A DNA stretch of 64,000 nt. Origin: Peribacillus frigoritolerans. GTDB taxonomy: Bacteria > Bacillota > Bacilli > Bacillales > DSM-1321. Location of the stretch: NCBI RefSeq assembly GCF_030676415.1, contig NZ_JAUUTW010000011.1, positions 1 through 64,000 of the forward strand, read 5' to 3'. The notes below the pieces were generated by a model. That model saw nothing but the letters and a program-made list of their open reading frames with translations. It was not told the origin of the DNA and searched no databases. Position numbers and translations under genes: made by a program. Positions 38,746 to 47,170 of the stretch are shown one piece after another; positions within the stretch are counted from its first letter, which is position 1; each line of letters begins with the position of its first letter.

Positions 38746-38913
38746 TAGGAAAAGAATACAGGGGAAAACCGCCAGACTTTTAACAAAACCTGTGCGACTA
38801 AAACAACTTGTTGCAATAAATCATGTAATGGACTCCTATGAATTATAGCATTAGAAGTATATCTGAGAAAACCAGGTTTTTTTTACCAGTGCCAATGGTA
38901 GTTGCCATAAAGG

Positions 38914-39276
38914 TTATATCATACTTAAATAGCCACAAAGGAAAGTTCCGATACACCCAAAAACAGACACCGTTATATAGATAAGGCTATCTATATAACG
39001 GTGTTTTCTAATAAGTTCAAGTGTTTCCATACTGAATGTTGAAAAGGTCGTAAAAGCACCAAGGAAACCTATTGTCAGAAAAACCTGCAAAGATAAAGCC
39101 CAGGTTTCTTTCTGTGGCAACGCCATTCCCAGCCCAAAGGAACCTATAAGGTTAATCAGTAAAATGCTAATGGGCATCGGGAAGGCTGGCAATAGACTAT
39201 TAAAAATAATCTGCAAGACATATCTAGAGGCCGCTCCAAAAAAGCCTCCTATAAAAACTGAAAGAACCTCAATCAA
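38914..39276 (-). CDS. crcB: Fluoride channel CrcB/Fluc, second subunit
   Basis: 120 aa with four TM helices and the Fluc features GGFFGAASRY at the N-terminus, NLIGSFGLG, and the FTTFSTFS pore segment. Fluc proteins export fluoride as dual-topology dimers. It overlaps the upstream crcB gene by 4 nt, so the pair may form a heterodimer, as proposed for tandem Fluc genes. Confidence 0.93.
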   Translation of the reverse strand: MIEVLSVFIGGFFGAASRYVLQIIFNSLLPAFPMPISILLINLIGSFGLGMALPQKETWALSLQVFLTIGFLGAFTTFSTFSMETLELIRKHRYIDSLIYITVSVFGCIGTFLCGYLSMI

Positions 39277-39653
39277 AGGGACTCACCTCTCCGTCTATTA
39301 AAAAGGCCCAGTCCGAGGAAACCAGCGACCAAACCAAAAAAAAGCGTGGCACCAAGATACAGTCCCGCCAATGGCAGAGAAGTCTGCAGTAGATTCACCA
39401 CTTCTTGGGAAAATGTGGACATCGTGGTGAAACCGCCGCAAAACCCGCTGCCCAGCGCTAAGAAAACAAGCGATTTCTTTTTCGAGGCGAAATAGCCATT
39501 GATCATTCCAAGCAAAAAGCTGCCTACTATATTTATTAAGAGGGTTCCAAACGGGAAGAAGGAATGGCCAGCAGTCAAGATTACGGAATAACGCAATATC
39601 GCTCCAGCCGCTCCTCCAAAACCGACTGCAAAAATGCTTTTAAACCGATCCAT
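39273..39653 (-). CDS. crcB: Fluoride channel CrcB/Fluc, first subunit
   Basis: 126 aa, four TM helices, with GFGGAAGAILRYS, NIVGSFLLG and FTTMSTFSQE. The ATG at 39653 follows GGGGGG by 6 nt. An upstream TTG is inside the ribosome binding site and is rejected. The upstream region is short (about 50 nt from a -10 TATAAT at 39689-39694) and has no fluoride riboswitch. Confidence 0.92.
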   Translation of the reverse strand: MDRFKSIFAVGFGGAAGAILRYSVILTAGHSFFPFGTLLINIVGSFLLGMINGYFASKKKSLVFLALGSGFCGGFTTMSTFSQEVVNLLQTSLPLAGLYLGATLFFGLVAGFLGLGLFNRRRGESL

Positions 39654-39688
39654 TAAGGTCCCCCCCAATTTTTCTCATAAGTAGATTC

Positions 39689-39697
39689 ATTATAACA
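39689..39697 (-). promoter_or_regulatory. Extended -10 promoter of the crcB pair
   Basis: TGTTATAAT on the minus strand (TATAAT at 39689-39694 with upstream TG), with no obvious -35 hexamer. Confidence 0.5.
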
Positions 39698-39770
39698 GAT
39701 TAAGATGGAACAGGCTCTTTTCTTAAAAAAATCCATACTATGTAAAGAATTTGAGAAAAGGAGGCTAATT

Positions 39771-40124
39771 ATGCAAACACAGTATTTTCCTTACTACCAC
39801 TTTCCGCAGACCATAATGCTACAGAACGATTACAGAAATGCATATGGGAATGAATATGGACCTGAATATTGGAATGACGAGCGCTTCTTTCCTTTCTTTC
39901 CGCTATTGGCGCCTGTAGCTTTTGTTGCAGGATTGGCAATTGGACCGTTGCTATTCAATAACCGTCCACCTGTCTATCCTCCATATCCTCCTCCATACCC
40001 GCCCGCTTACCCTCCTTACCCTGCTTATCCAGCGTACCCTGCTTATCAAGGCTTTCAGGGTTACCAGCAACAATTCGGCGCACAGGCTGGGGTATCTGAA
40101 AATATCAATATCTACACTCAATAA
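39771..40124 (+). CDS. Pro/Tyr-repeat small protein, spore-coat-like
   Basis: 117 aa from the ATG at 39771, which follows AAAGGAGG by 6 nt; a longer frame to 39705 has no signals. The order is an aromatic head (MQTQYFPYYHF), a short hydrophobic segment (about residues 47-63, FVAGLAIGPLLF), tandem PPY/PAY repeats (about residues 67-95), and a Gln/Gly tail. Tyr/Pro-rich low-complexity proteins are common in Bacillus spore coats and surfaces. The assignment is by composition only. A good terminator follows. Confidence 0.75.
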   Translation: MQTQYFPYYHFPQTIMLQNDYRNAYGNEYGPEYWNDERFFPFFPLLAPVAFVAGLAIGPLLFNNRPPVYPPYPPPYPPAYPPYPAYPAYPAYQGFQGYQQQFGAQAGVSENINIYTQ

Positions 40125-40133
40125 GGGTTGGAC

Positions 40134-40160
40134 AGAAGGCGACATAAACGCCTTCTTTTT
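40134..40160 (+). terminator. Terminator of the Pro/Tyr-repeat gene
   Basis: AGAAGGCG/CGCCTTCT stem with a 7-nt loop followed by TTTT. Confidence 0.88.
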
Positions 40161-40415
40161 CTTGGACCAAAAGGCTTCCGATTGAATTTTACTTCCCTAT
40201 ATATTTTGAAGTGGTATAATATGAAAATGAATAGATGGTAAAGTGTTGGGAAATGATGGTCATACCCTAGAGATGTACATGCATTATTTTTTCACTATTT
40301 TCTGCCTAGTTGCACACACGTCTCTATTTCAACCAATATATAAAAACAGGTTTTTACTGAAGGAAGTCTGTTTATAACGTCCTTCTAACCTTATTAAGAA
40401 AAGGAGTTTCCACTA

Positions 40416-40922
40416 ATGAACCAAACGAAAGGACATTCTGAAAGGGATGAGTTTTCGATAAACTCCCTTGCCCAAGCCGTGTTTATTGTCAATAAACATG
40501 CAAAGACTGCATTGGAGCCCAAGAATTTATATAATTTAAAACGGCTCGCATTAAGCAAGCTTATGCAAGAAGGAAAAGCGAAGAAGATTGGACTTCATTT
40601 CTCTGATAACCCTCGCTTTGCAGCACAACAATCCGACGTCATTGTCGAATGCGGATCATATGTTTTTCATTTACCTCCCACTAAGGAAGATTTGAAAAAA
40701 CTACCCCACCTCGGCAGCCGGGCAGCCTCCATACGGAACCCTAAAGCAGCGTTGTCATTATCCAAGGCAAAACAGATCCTGCAATCTTACGTTGGACAAG
40801 CAGGTGAAAAACAACCGAACCCTACCAACACCGAGAAAAGGGCTCACGGGCGTGGGTCGGTCAAGCAACCTTTTCACAATCCATTTCCATCCTCCTTTTT
40901 AGGAAAAGGTTCCAAGTATTAA
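40416..40922 (+). CDS. ykyB: YkyB-like protein
   Basis: A 168-aa basic, soluble protein of the YkyB family (unknown function). The conserved-looking core is ALEPKNLYNLKRLALSKLM and SDVIVECGSYVFHLPPTKEDLKKL, followed by a variable Lys/Asn/Pro-rich tail of about 45 residues. AAAGGAG precedes the ATG. It is next to and convergent with cheV, as in B. subtilis, and shares a terminator with it. Confidence 0.88.
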   Translation: MNQTKGHSERDEFSINSLAQAVFIVNKHAKTALEPKNLYNLKRLALSKLMQEGKAKKIGLHFSDNPRFAAQQSDVIVECGSYVFHLPPTKEDLKKLPHLGSRAASIRNPKAALSLSKAKQILQSYVGQAGEKQPNPTNTEKRAHGRGSVKQPFHNPFPSSFLGKGSKY

Positions 40923-40935
40923 TCATCGATAAACC

Positions 40936-40973
40936 AAACGGGCCGTGAGGTAACGCCTCATCGGCCCGTTTTT
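40936..40973. terminator. Bidirectional terminator ykyB / cheV
   Basis: AAACGGGCCG paired with CGGCCCGTTT plus an inner GAGG/CCTC stem, with a following T5 on the plus strand. Confidence 0.9.
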
Positions 40974-40977
40974 ACAT

Positions 40978-41883
40978 TCATAATACCAATCTGTCCATCA
41001 ACTTTATAAGCTCTGCAATTTCAGGCTTGCTGATTTGTGCGTCAGCCCCAACGACTTGACCTTTATGACGCAGGCTGTCAGTAATCAAAGAAGAGAAAAT
41101 AATGACCGGCAATCCAGAGAGTTCCCCGTTTCCCTTTATTTTTCTGGTCAAATGATGTCCATCCATTTGAGGCATCTCAATATCGGTAATCACCAGTTGC
41201 ACTTCATCTTCAACCACTTTTCCTGATTCAATTAAATTCTCCAGATAATTAAATGCATCAAGTCCATTTTCATAAAACTCCAAGTACTTGAATCCAGCTT
41301 CTGACAATGTATCAAACAGCAGCTTTCTCAGTAATGGAGAATCTTCTGCAATCAGGATTTTCTTGTCTGAATTTTGCCGGATACCAAGCTTTTTAACCTG
41401 TTGGATGTTTATTCCTGATTCTGGATTGATTTCGACCACTATTTTTTCAAAATCGAGTAACAGTAACATTTCACTATTTAATTTTATTACTCCAATAATC
41501 TGACTTTCAAGGCCTTGATACATATCCGAAGGCTTTTCGATTTGGGACCAGGAAATACGGTGGATCTGTGTTACCGTATGGACATGGAAAACCACTTTTT
41601 GCTGATTGAATTCAGCCACTATGAATTTATCCTGCTCAGGAGTTTCAGATGGCGGAAATCCTAAAGCATCCGCCACATTCACAACTGGCAGGACTTCTCC
41701 GCGAAGCTCAATGATCCCCTCCACATTTGGATGGGTATGAGGGACAAGCGTGATGGGGACAGGATTAATGATTTCCTTCACCTTAATTACGTTAATGCCG
41801 AATTTATTCTTTCCGAGACCGAATTCCACTATCTCAAGCTCATTCGTTCCACTTTCCAGTAATATCCCTTTATTTGCTTCCAT
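40978..41883 (-). CDS. cheV: Chemotaxis coupling protein CheV
   Basis: 301 aa: an N-terminal CheW domain (about residues 15-155) and a C-terminal receiver domain (about 170-300). The receiver has the acidic pocket ILIAEDSP and the phosphorylatable Asp in VITDIEMPQMDG. CheV couples chemoreceptors to CheA and, when phosphorylated, helps adaptation. It is monocistronic here and outside the main che operon. Confidence 0.95.
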   Translation of the reverse strand: MEANKGILLESGTNELEIVEFGLGKNKFGINVIKVKEIINPVPITLVPHTHPNVEGIIELRGEVLPVVNVADALGFPPSETPEQDKFIVAEFNQQKVVFHVHTVTQIHRISWSQIEKPSDMYQGLESQIIGVIKLNSEMLLLLDFEKIVVEINPESGINIQQVKKLGIRQNSDKKILIAEDSPLLRKLLFDTLSEAGFKYLEFYENGLDAFNYLENLIESGKVVEDEVQLVITDIEMPQMDGHHLTRKIKGNGELSGLPVIIFSSLITDSLRHKGQVVGADAQISKPEIAELIKLMDRLVL

Positions 41884-42406
41884 TTTGCATCTCGCCCTTC
41901 TACTTTTTCATTTCATAATTCCAAAAATCATTTAACCGCTAGGAAAAATATCATGGTTTTATCAATGAACTCATACCTAATAATTCGGCTGAATATTTCT
42001 TTTGTTTAGAGCGCAGATAAAAAAAGAATCAAGAAGTGATTATTTATTAAAGCCAAACTAAAAGGGACCCATCAGAGTCCCTCTTTTTTCCAAGCTCATT
42101 TTTCACCACTGCCATTCCGGCCACCATATCGATCGTAAGGCCCGTCTCTTGGATATAACCCCTCCATGATATAATCGACATGGATAAGCATGGTCGCAAT
42201 ATAACGCCCTGCAGCCCTTCCAAACCCTATTCGCATTTAGAGGAAAGCAGCAAAGTATATCAAATAAAGCTTATAAGTTGTCGCTCCACTCAAAAATAAT
42301 CATAAAAAATTACCCCAGCGATGATATTCTCGCCGCGGAAACAAAATCCAGCATACTCCCCAATTTCTCAACTGAAACTTAGAATAGCAAGGTCAGTTGG
42401 GTCTTT
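41884..42406. other. Intergenic region cheV-corA
   Basis: 523 bases. It contains a hairpin AGGGAC/GTCCCT with flanking T-runs (42062-42090) and, on the minus strand just upstream of it, a possible 46-aa ORF (42096-42236). The cheV ribosome binding site and leader lie at the left end. I see nothing else. Confidence 0.5.
42096..42236 (-). CDS. Possible 46-aa basic Gly/Arg/Tyr peptide
   Basis: An ORF reading MRIGFGRAAGRYIATMLIH, then an acidic patch and a Gly/Tyr/Arg tail (YDRYGGRNGSGEK). It is followed within 10 nt by a hairpin with a T-run on its own strand, which favours a gene. However, there is no Shine-Dalgarno sequence before the ATG, so this could be a relic or chance. I do not recognise it. 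Confidence 0.35.
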   Translation of the reverse strand: MRIGFGRAAGRYIATMLIHVDYIMEGLYPRDGPYDRYGGRNGSGEK

Positions 42407-43381
42407 TCATCTCTTTCGCGACCTTTTCTTTGGATTGAGCCAACCTTTTTTAACAAAGAATAAAAACATCATCAAGGCAATTCCGCCCATCATTCCAAGA
42501 ATGAGGAAATAGCCATAATGCCAATTTAATTCCGGCATATATTCAAAATTCATCCCATATACGCCCACTATGAAGGTCAGCGGCATGAAAATGGTAGTGA
42601 TGACAGTCAATGTCATCATCGTTGAATTCATATTATTAGAGTTCACAGACAAATAACTATCACGGATATCGGACGAAAAATCTCGATAGGATTCAAGCAT
42701 TTCAGTCAATTTAAGAAGATGATCGTACACATCATTAAAATAAAGGTGCTGATCTTTCAAGTAATTCAGACGCTCTGATGAAATCATTCTGTATAATAAA
42801 TCACGCATTGGCAATATGGTCCGGCGGAGCCTGGACATATCTGTACGTAAATCGAAAAGCTGATCCATCAATTCGTTAATCGTGTCATTTTCAGTATTTT
42901 CCTCAATGCTGCCCAATTCGCTTTCAATTTTATAAACAGGTGGGAAAAATTCATCGACGATTCTGTCAATTATCCTATGCATCAAGAAAAAGGGACTTTG
43001 CTTCAACATTTTATTACCAGCAATTTCTTCCCATACCTTTTCCAGTTCAAGCATATCTTCCTTATGAAAACTGACTATCCATTTTTCACCAACAAACATA
43101 TCCAATTCCACTGCTTTAAATACCTTCTCCCTTAGAGCATGAATCACAAGAAATTGGTAGCCCTCATAAAAATCCATTTTGGGACGTTGGTTAAAATCAT
43201 CCAGGCAGTCTTCAATTGCCAGCGGATGAAAGTGAAAATGATTGGATAATAGTTCGATTTCCTTGTTTGTGGGGTTGGAAAAATCCACCCAGTACCACTC
43301 GATATCCGGATTATTCATTTCCGTTAGCGGTAAACCAAAACTGATTTCTTGATTAGAAGTAATTGCGCAAGTCCTTATCAT
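42407..43381 (-). CDS. corA: CorA-family Mg2+/Co2+ channel
   Basis: 324 aa: a large cytoplasmic N-terminal domain followed by two C-terminal TM helices. The signature YGMN closes TM1 (VGVYGMNFEYMPE), the periplasmic loop contains MPEL, and the tail is basic (KKRSRKR). It probably imports magnesium or moves cobalt/nickel; selectivity is not assigned. No Mg2+ riboswitch is apparent in the 158-nt upstream gap. Confidence 0.93.
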   Translation of the reverse strand: MIRTCAITSNQEISFGLPLTEMNNPDIEWYWVDFSNPTNKEIELLSNHFHFHPLAIEDCLDDFNQRPKMDFYEGYQFLVIHALREKVFKAVELDMFVGEKWIVSFHKEDMLELEKVWEEIAGNKMLKQSPFFLMHRIIDRIVDEFFPPVYKIESELGSIEENTENDTINELMDQLFDLRTDMSRLRRTILPMRDLLYRMISSERLNYLKDQHLYFNDVYDHLLKLTEMLESYRDFSSDIRDSYLSVNSNNMNSTMMTLTVITTIFMPLTFIVGVYGMNFEYMPELNWHYGYFLILGMMGGIALMMFLFFVKKGWLNPKKRSRKR

Positions 43382-43539
43382 ATGTAATCAACCCTCAAAA
43401 TTTTCTTATCATTCATTATACCTTTAATTCATTAATCTCAAAAAGTTTTCTCCCCCATCCATACTAAATGATAAAATAGAATGAATGAGTCAAACATAGT
43501 ACATAATTCATGTAGTTAGAAAAGGGAGGATATTCATAG

Positions 43540-44688
43540 ATGGAACATTTAATAAACCCTCTAGTAAAAGACGTTCAAATATCAGGAATCCGTAAATTCT
43601 ACAATATGGTCGCAGATATCGAAGGCACCATTTCCTTAACGATAGGACAGCCTGACTTTCCAACTCCAATGCATATTAAAGAAGCAGCAAAACAAGCCAT
43701 CGATAATGACTATACCGTTTATACTCACAATGCCGGTTATCTGGAATTAAGGGAAGCCGCTTCAAAATATGTAAAGGATAAATACAAGCTTAGCTATGAT
43801 CCGGCGAATGAAGTACTAGTGACCTCTGGTGCCAGCGAAGGCATAGACATTACCTTTCGGACGATCCTCATCCCAGGGAACGAAGTAATATTACCTGGTC
43901 CGGTATATCCAGGGTACGAACCCATCATTAAGATGTGCGGTGCAACACCTGTTTATGCCGATACAACAAAAAATGGATTTCGTTTGACTGCAGATATAAT
44001 TGAAAAGTACATGACTGAACATACTCGGTGCATCGTTCTGCCCTATCCTTCGAATCCGACCGGGGTTACACTATCTGCCGAAGAATTATTGGACATTGCC
44101 GAACTTGTAAGGGGCAAGGACATCTTCATATTGGCTGATGAGATATACAGTGAACTGGTATTCGATCAGGAACATGTTTCGATTGCCACTTTCTTAAAAG
44201 AACAAACCATCGTCCTGAACGGATTGTCCAAGTCCCATTCCATGACCGGGTGGAGGATCGGCCTTCTGTTTGCGCCTGCAGCCATCTCTCAGCATATCCT
44301 GAAGGTTCACCAATACAATGTGACCTGTGCCGCCTCCATATCGCAGAGAGCTGCCTTGGCAGCATTGACAGCGGGCAGGGATGATGCCATCCCCATGAAG
44401 ACTGAGTATGCACGGAGACGGGAATACGTATACAGTCGCTTACAAGCGATGAAACTGGAAATAGTCAAACCAAATGGTGCCTTTTACTTCTTTATAAAGC
44501 TGCCTGAAGGCTATGCCTCTTCCCTTGATTTTTGCCTTAAGCTTGTTCAACAGGAAAAAGTGGCAGTGGTCCCTGGAGATGCCTTCTCTCCCCTTGGTGA
44601 AGGGTACTTCAGGATATCTTATGCCTATTCCATGGAAACCCTGGAAAAGGCTTTGGACCGTATTGAAGCTTTTTTAACTATAAAGTAA
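43540..44688 (+). CDS. patA: N-acetyl-LL-diaminopimelate aminotransferase PatA
   Basis: A 382-aa fold-type I PLP aminotransferase closely resembling B. subtilis PatA, which performs the transamination between DapH and DapL in the acetylated DAP pathway. The opening MEHLINP, LTIGQPDF, PYPSNPTGVTLS, LADEIYSEL and the PLP-Lys motif LSKSHSMTGWRIG are all present. It lies next to cheV/ykyB, as in B. subtilis. GGGAGG precedes the ATG. With dapH and dapL at 25-27 kb, three consecutive enzymes lie in one window. Confidence 0.92.
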   Translation: MEHLINPLVKDVQISGIRKFYNMVADIEGTISLTIGQPDFPTPMHIKEAAKQAIDNDYTVYTHNAGYLELREAASKYVKDKYKLSYDPANEVLVTSGASEGIDITFRTILIPGNEVILPGPVYPGYEPIIKMCGATPVYADTTKNGFRLTADIIEKYMTEHTRCIVLPYPSNPTGVTLSAEELLDIAELVRGKDIFILADEIYSELVFDQEHVSIATFLKEQTIVLNGLSKSHSMTGWRIGLLFAPAAISQHILKVHQYNVTCAASISQRAALAALTAGRDDAIPMKTEYARRREYVYSRLQAMKLEIVKPNGAFYFFIKLPEGYASSLDFCLKLVQQEKVAVVPGDAFSPLGEGYFRISYAYSMETLEKALDRIEAFLTIK

Positions 44689-44696
44689 CCGAAAAA

Positions 44697-44736
44697 AAAG
44701 TGGCCTTCGATTGAATGAACAATTGAAGGCCACTTT
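44697..44736. terminator. Bidirectional terminator patA / hypothetical gene
   Basis: A 12-bp AAAGTGGCCTTC/GAAGGCCACTTT stem with a 16-nt loop. The T8 run is on the minus strand. Confidence 0.85.
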
Positions 44737-44787
44737 CCTATTTTCAAAGATGTCAGGCTATCGAAGGTTTTTCACCAAGCCAGACAA

Positions 44788-45153
44788 CTAATACAATCTC
44801 CGTAAAAAACGAATTTCCCGATATCCTTCTTCCTTATTTGTCGTGGTAAGGCTCACTTCAACGATGGACCCAAGTAAATCAGCCATCACTTCTTCAAATT
44901 CCTTTGCGGAGCGCGGCTTTGAAAAACCTAAACTCTTCAATTCGCGCATCAGGATCTGAAAACCGGCATTCGTTTCGATATGACTGAATTTCACCGGCAA
45001 GATCAGCGGACTTTCATTCATTAATTTCAGATCCCAACGAATGGGCTTTGTTTGATGAATGGTTTTTTCTCGTTTAAAGCCTTCAATCCTTACAATATAT
45101 CGACCATCTTCTAATTCCTGGAATTTCATATTGATATCATCGAATTCGCCCAT
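44788..45153 (-). CDS. Conserved hypothetical, possibly DUF669-like
   Basis: 121 aa, soluble. The pattern DGRYIVRIEGFKRE, then a beta-rich middle, ILMRELKSLGF and a C-terminal LLGSIVEVSLTTTN is reminiscent of phage DUF669 proteins (ssDNA-binding/recombination accessory). This is only a resemblance and there is no phage context. The ATG at 45153 follows AAAGGAG by 8 nt; the GTG three codons upstream overlaps the ribosome binding site. It is 65 nt downstream of ykwC on the same strand. Confidence 0.6.
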   Translation of the reverse strand: MGEFDDINMKFQELEDGRYIVRIEGFKREKTIHQTKPIRWDLKLMNESPLILPVKFSHIETNAGFQILMRELKSLGFSKPRSAKEFEEVMADLLGSIVEVSLTTTNKEEGYREIRFLRRLY

Positions 45154-45218
45154 AGCTTTCACTCCTTTTTATAAAGGCTGTCGCTATCAGCTTATTCATG
45201 ATAAAGAAATGCTAGCAC

Positions 45219-46091
45219 TTAATTATAATGTTTATATAATGCCTGTGTACCGCTATTTTCCTCGCCAGCTTCTGCCAGACCCTCATATAGGGATTTACTC
45301 AGGCTTAATCCAGGAGCGTCCATTCCCATTTTTTCCGCTTCATCAAGTGCAATCTTCATATCCTTGATAAAATGCTTGATATAAAAACCAGGTTCAAAAT
45401 CCCCTTCAACCATCCTCGGCACAAGATTGGACAGTGACCAGCTTCCGGCAGAACCCGATGATATGCTCCTTAAAACCCGGTCCGGATCCAACCCCGCCTT
45501 TTTGGCATAGGAAATCGCTTCAGTCACTCCTATCATATTAGATGCAATGGCGATTTGATTGCACATTTTCGTATGCTGTCCTGAGCCAGCCGGCCCTTGA
45601 TGGACAACATTGCTGCCAATGATATCAAAAATGGGCCGGACCGCTTCAAATGCCTCACTGGACCCGCCGACCATGATCGTAAGCTTCGCATCTCGAGCAC
45701 CAATATCTCCTCCGGAAACCGGTGCATCCAATGATTCCATACCCCTTTTCTTGGCTTCCTCTGCTATTTTCACTGCCAAAGATGGAGTGGAGGTCGTCAT
45801 ATCGATTAAATAGGTTCCTAGTTTCCCGTTCTCGATAAGCCCATTTTCCCCAAGATAGATTTCTTCCACATCACTAGGGTACCCCACCATGGAAATGATC
45901 ACATTAGCTTTCTGCGTAATTTCCTTTGGTGCAGATGCCCACTTCGCACCCTGTGAGAGCAGTTCACTTGCCTTATCTTTCGTCCTTGTATAAACAAATA
46001 CCTCAAACCCCGCCTTAAGTAGATTTGCGGCCATGCTTTTCCCCATAACTCCTAAGCCTATGAAGCCGATCACTTTGTTCGATTGCATACT
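45219..46091 (-). CDS. ykwC: 3-hydroxyisobutyrate/beta-hydroxyacid dehydrogenase YkwC
   Basis: A 290-aa NAD(P)-dependent beta-hydroxyacid dehydrogenase. It has the Rossmann motif GFIGLGVMGKSMA near the N-terminus, the substrate-binding DAPVSGGDIGARD (about residues 119-131) and the catalytic Lys in GSGQHTKMCNQ. The ATG at 46091 follows GGGAGG by 10 nt. It matches B. subtilis YkwC in sequence and region. The natural substrate is unknown. Confidence 0.88.
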   Translation of the reverse strand, partial: SMQSNKVIGFIGLGVMGKSMAANLLKAGFEVFVYTRTKDKASELLSQGAKWASAPKEITQKANVIISMVGYPSDVEEIYLGENGLIENGKLGTYLIDMTTSTPSLAVKIAEEAKKRGMESLDAPVSGGDIGARDAKLTIMVGGSSEAFEAVRPIFDIIGSNVVHQGPAGSGQHTKMCNQIAIASNMIGVTEAISYAKKAGLDPDRVLRSISSGSAGSWSLSNLVPRMVEGDFEPGFYIKHFIKDMKIALDEAEKMGMDAPGLSLSKSLYEGLAEAGEENSGTQALYKHYN

Positions 46092-46126
46092 GCAGATTCC
46101 TCCCAATCATTTTGTTTAAAAAAACC

Positions 46127-46912
46127 TTAAATGGACTTTATCATTCCTCCGTCAACTAAATAGGACTGGCCCGTTAAATATGTATTAGCACCTGAAACAA
46201 GGAAAGTAACGAACTTTGCAAATTCCTCGGGTTCCCCATAACGGCCAAGAGGGATTTTGTTTATGGATTGTTCAGTCATCTCCTCAGGAGTGACGCCTTG
46301 TTTCTCTGCATTCATTTTATCAAGGTGCTGAACGCGGTCCGTTGAGATTCTTCCTGGTCCGACTGTATTGATCAAAATCCGGTCTGGTGCTAATTCCGAA
46401 GCTAACGTCTTTGACAATCCAACGATTGCCGTCCGGAATGTATTCGATAATATCAGTCCTGGAATCGGTTCCTTAATGGATGAAGAAGCAATATTAACGA
46501 TTTTCCCGCCCTGTTTTTTTAAATGTGGCAAGCTCTCACGGATCGTCCTTATGAAGCTTAGTAAATTAAGTTCGAAAGATTGTTGCCATTCTTCATCATT
46601 GAAATCTGCAAATGAACCCCCTGGAGGACCTCCGGCGTTATTAATGAGAATATCGATACCGCCGAATTCTTCAGCAGTTTGCCCAACCAGGCTTTTAATA
46701 TCCTCAGCTTTGGTAATATCCGTTACCATATAAGAAACTTTACCCGTACCAAGCTGCGATAATTCCCTTTGTACGGCGGAAAGCTTTTCTCCATCACGGC
46801 TGGCTAGCATGACATTTGCCCCTTCCTTAACCAATTCAGCTGCCATAGCCTTCCCCAAACCCTGACTAGAAGCTAAAATCAAGGCATTTTTCTTTTCCAA
46901 ATGTAATTCCAT
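46127..46912 (-). CDS. Atypical short-chain dehydrogenase (no YxxxK)
   Basis: A 261-aa SDR with a classical N-terminal ASSQGLGKAMA cofactor loop, NNAGGPPGG, and the substrate-loop PGRI segment. Where the catalytic YxxxK is expected, the sequence reads LSNTFRTAIVGLSK, so Tyr is replaced by Ser and Lys by Arg. The preceding Ser motif (NIASSSIKEP) is intact. This pattern defines an SDR subgroup of uncertain activity. The ATG at 46912 is 11 nt after GGAGG. It lies 35 nt upstream of ykwC on the same strand, a probable operon. Confidence 0.85.
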   Translation of the reverse strand: MELHLEKKNALILASSQGLGKAMAAELVKEGANVMLASRDGEKLSAVQRELSQLGTGKVSYMVTDITKAEDIKSLVGQTAEEFGGIDILINNAGGPPGGSFADFNDEEWQQSFELNLLSFIRTIRESLPHLKKQGGKIVNIASSSIKEPIPGLILSNTFRTAIVGLSKTLASELAPDRILINTVGPGRISTDRVQHLDKMNAEKQGVTPEEMTEQSINKIPLGRYGEPEEFAKFVTFLVSGANTYLTGQSYLVDGGMIKSI

Positions 46913-47021
46913 ACAATATCTAACCTCCATTTTCTTAACATTATATTTCCATTATATCGTCATTACCGTAAAGTGAAAAATCTGAATAATCATTCTTTAT
47001 TTTTTTATTTACAAAAAATAG

Positions 47022-47046
47022 CCGGTTGGATAACCCAACCGGCGTC
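47022..47046 (-). terminator. Hairpin with T-run downstream of ptsI
   Basis: GCCGGTTGG/CCAACCGGC stem with a 4-5-nt loop. On the minus strand it is followed by TATTTTTTG, so it can terminate transcripts from ptsHI. Confidence 0.8.
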
Positions 47047-47062
47047 AAAGGGGGAAATGAGA

Positions 47063-47131
47063 ATGTCAGCTGCCCTAATAGAGCTAAACAACTGTGCTTG
47101 CTTTTTATTTACCCCCATTTTAGTGCATTAA
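47063..47131 (+). CDS. Possible 22-aa peptide between two hairpins
   Basis: ORF starting MSAALIELNNCACF, preceded by AAAGGGGG with 8-nt spacing and followed 40 nt later by a plus-strand terminator-like hairpin. No promoter stands out. Its length is too short for coding statistics. Confidence 0.3.
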   Translation: MSAALIELNNCACFLFTPILVH

Positions 47132-47170
47132 ACATTTTTTCTCAAATGATCAAGCAAGAATTATAGGACA

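Noticed and set aside
39654-39770. Fluoride riboswitch ahead of crcB
   Set aside because: The space from promoter to start is about 40 nt, too short for the aptamer, and no aptamer consensus is visible.
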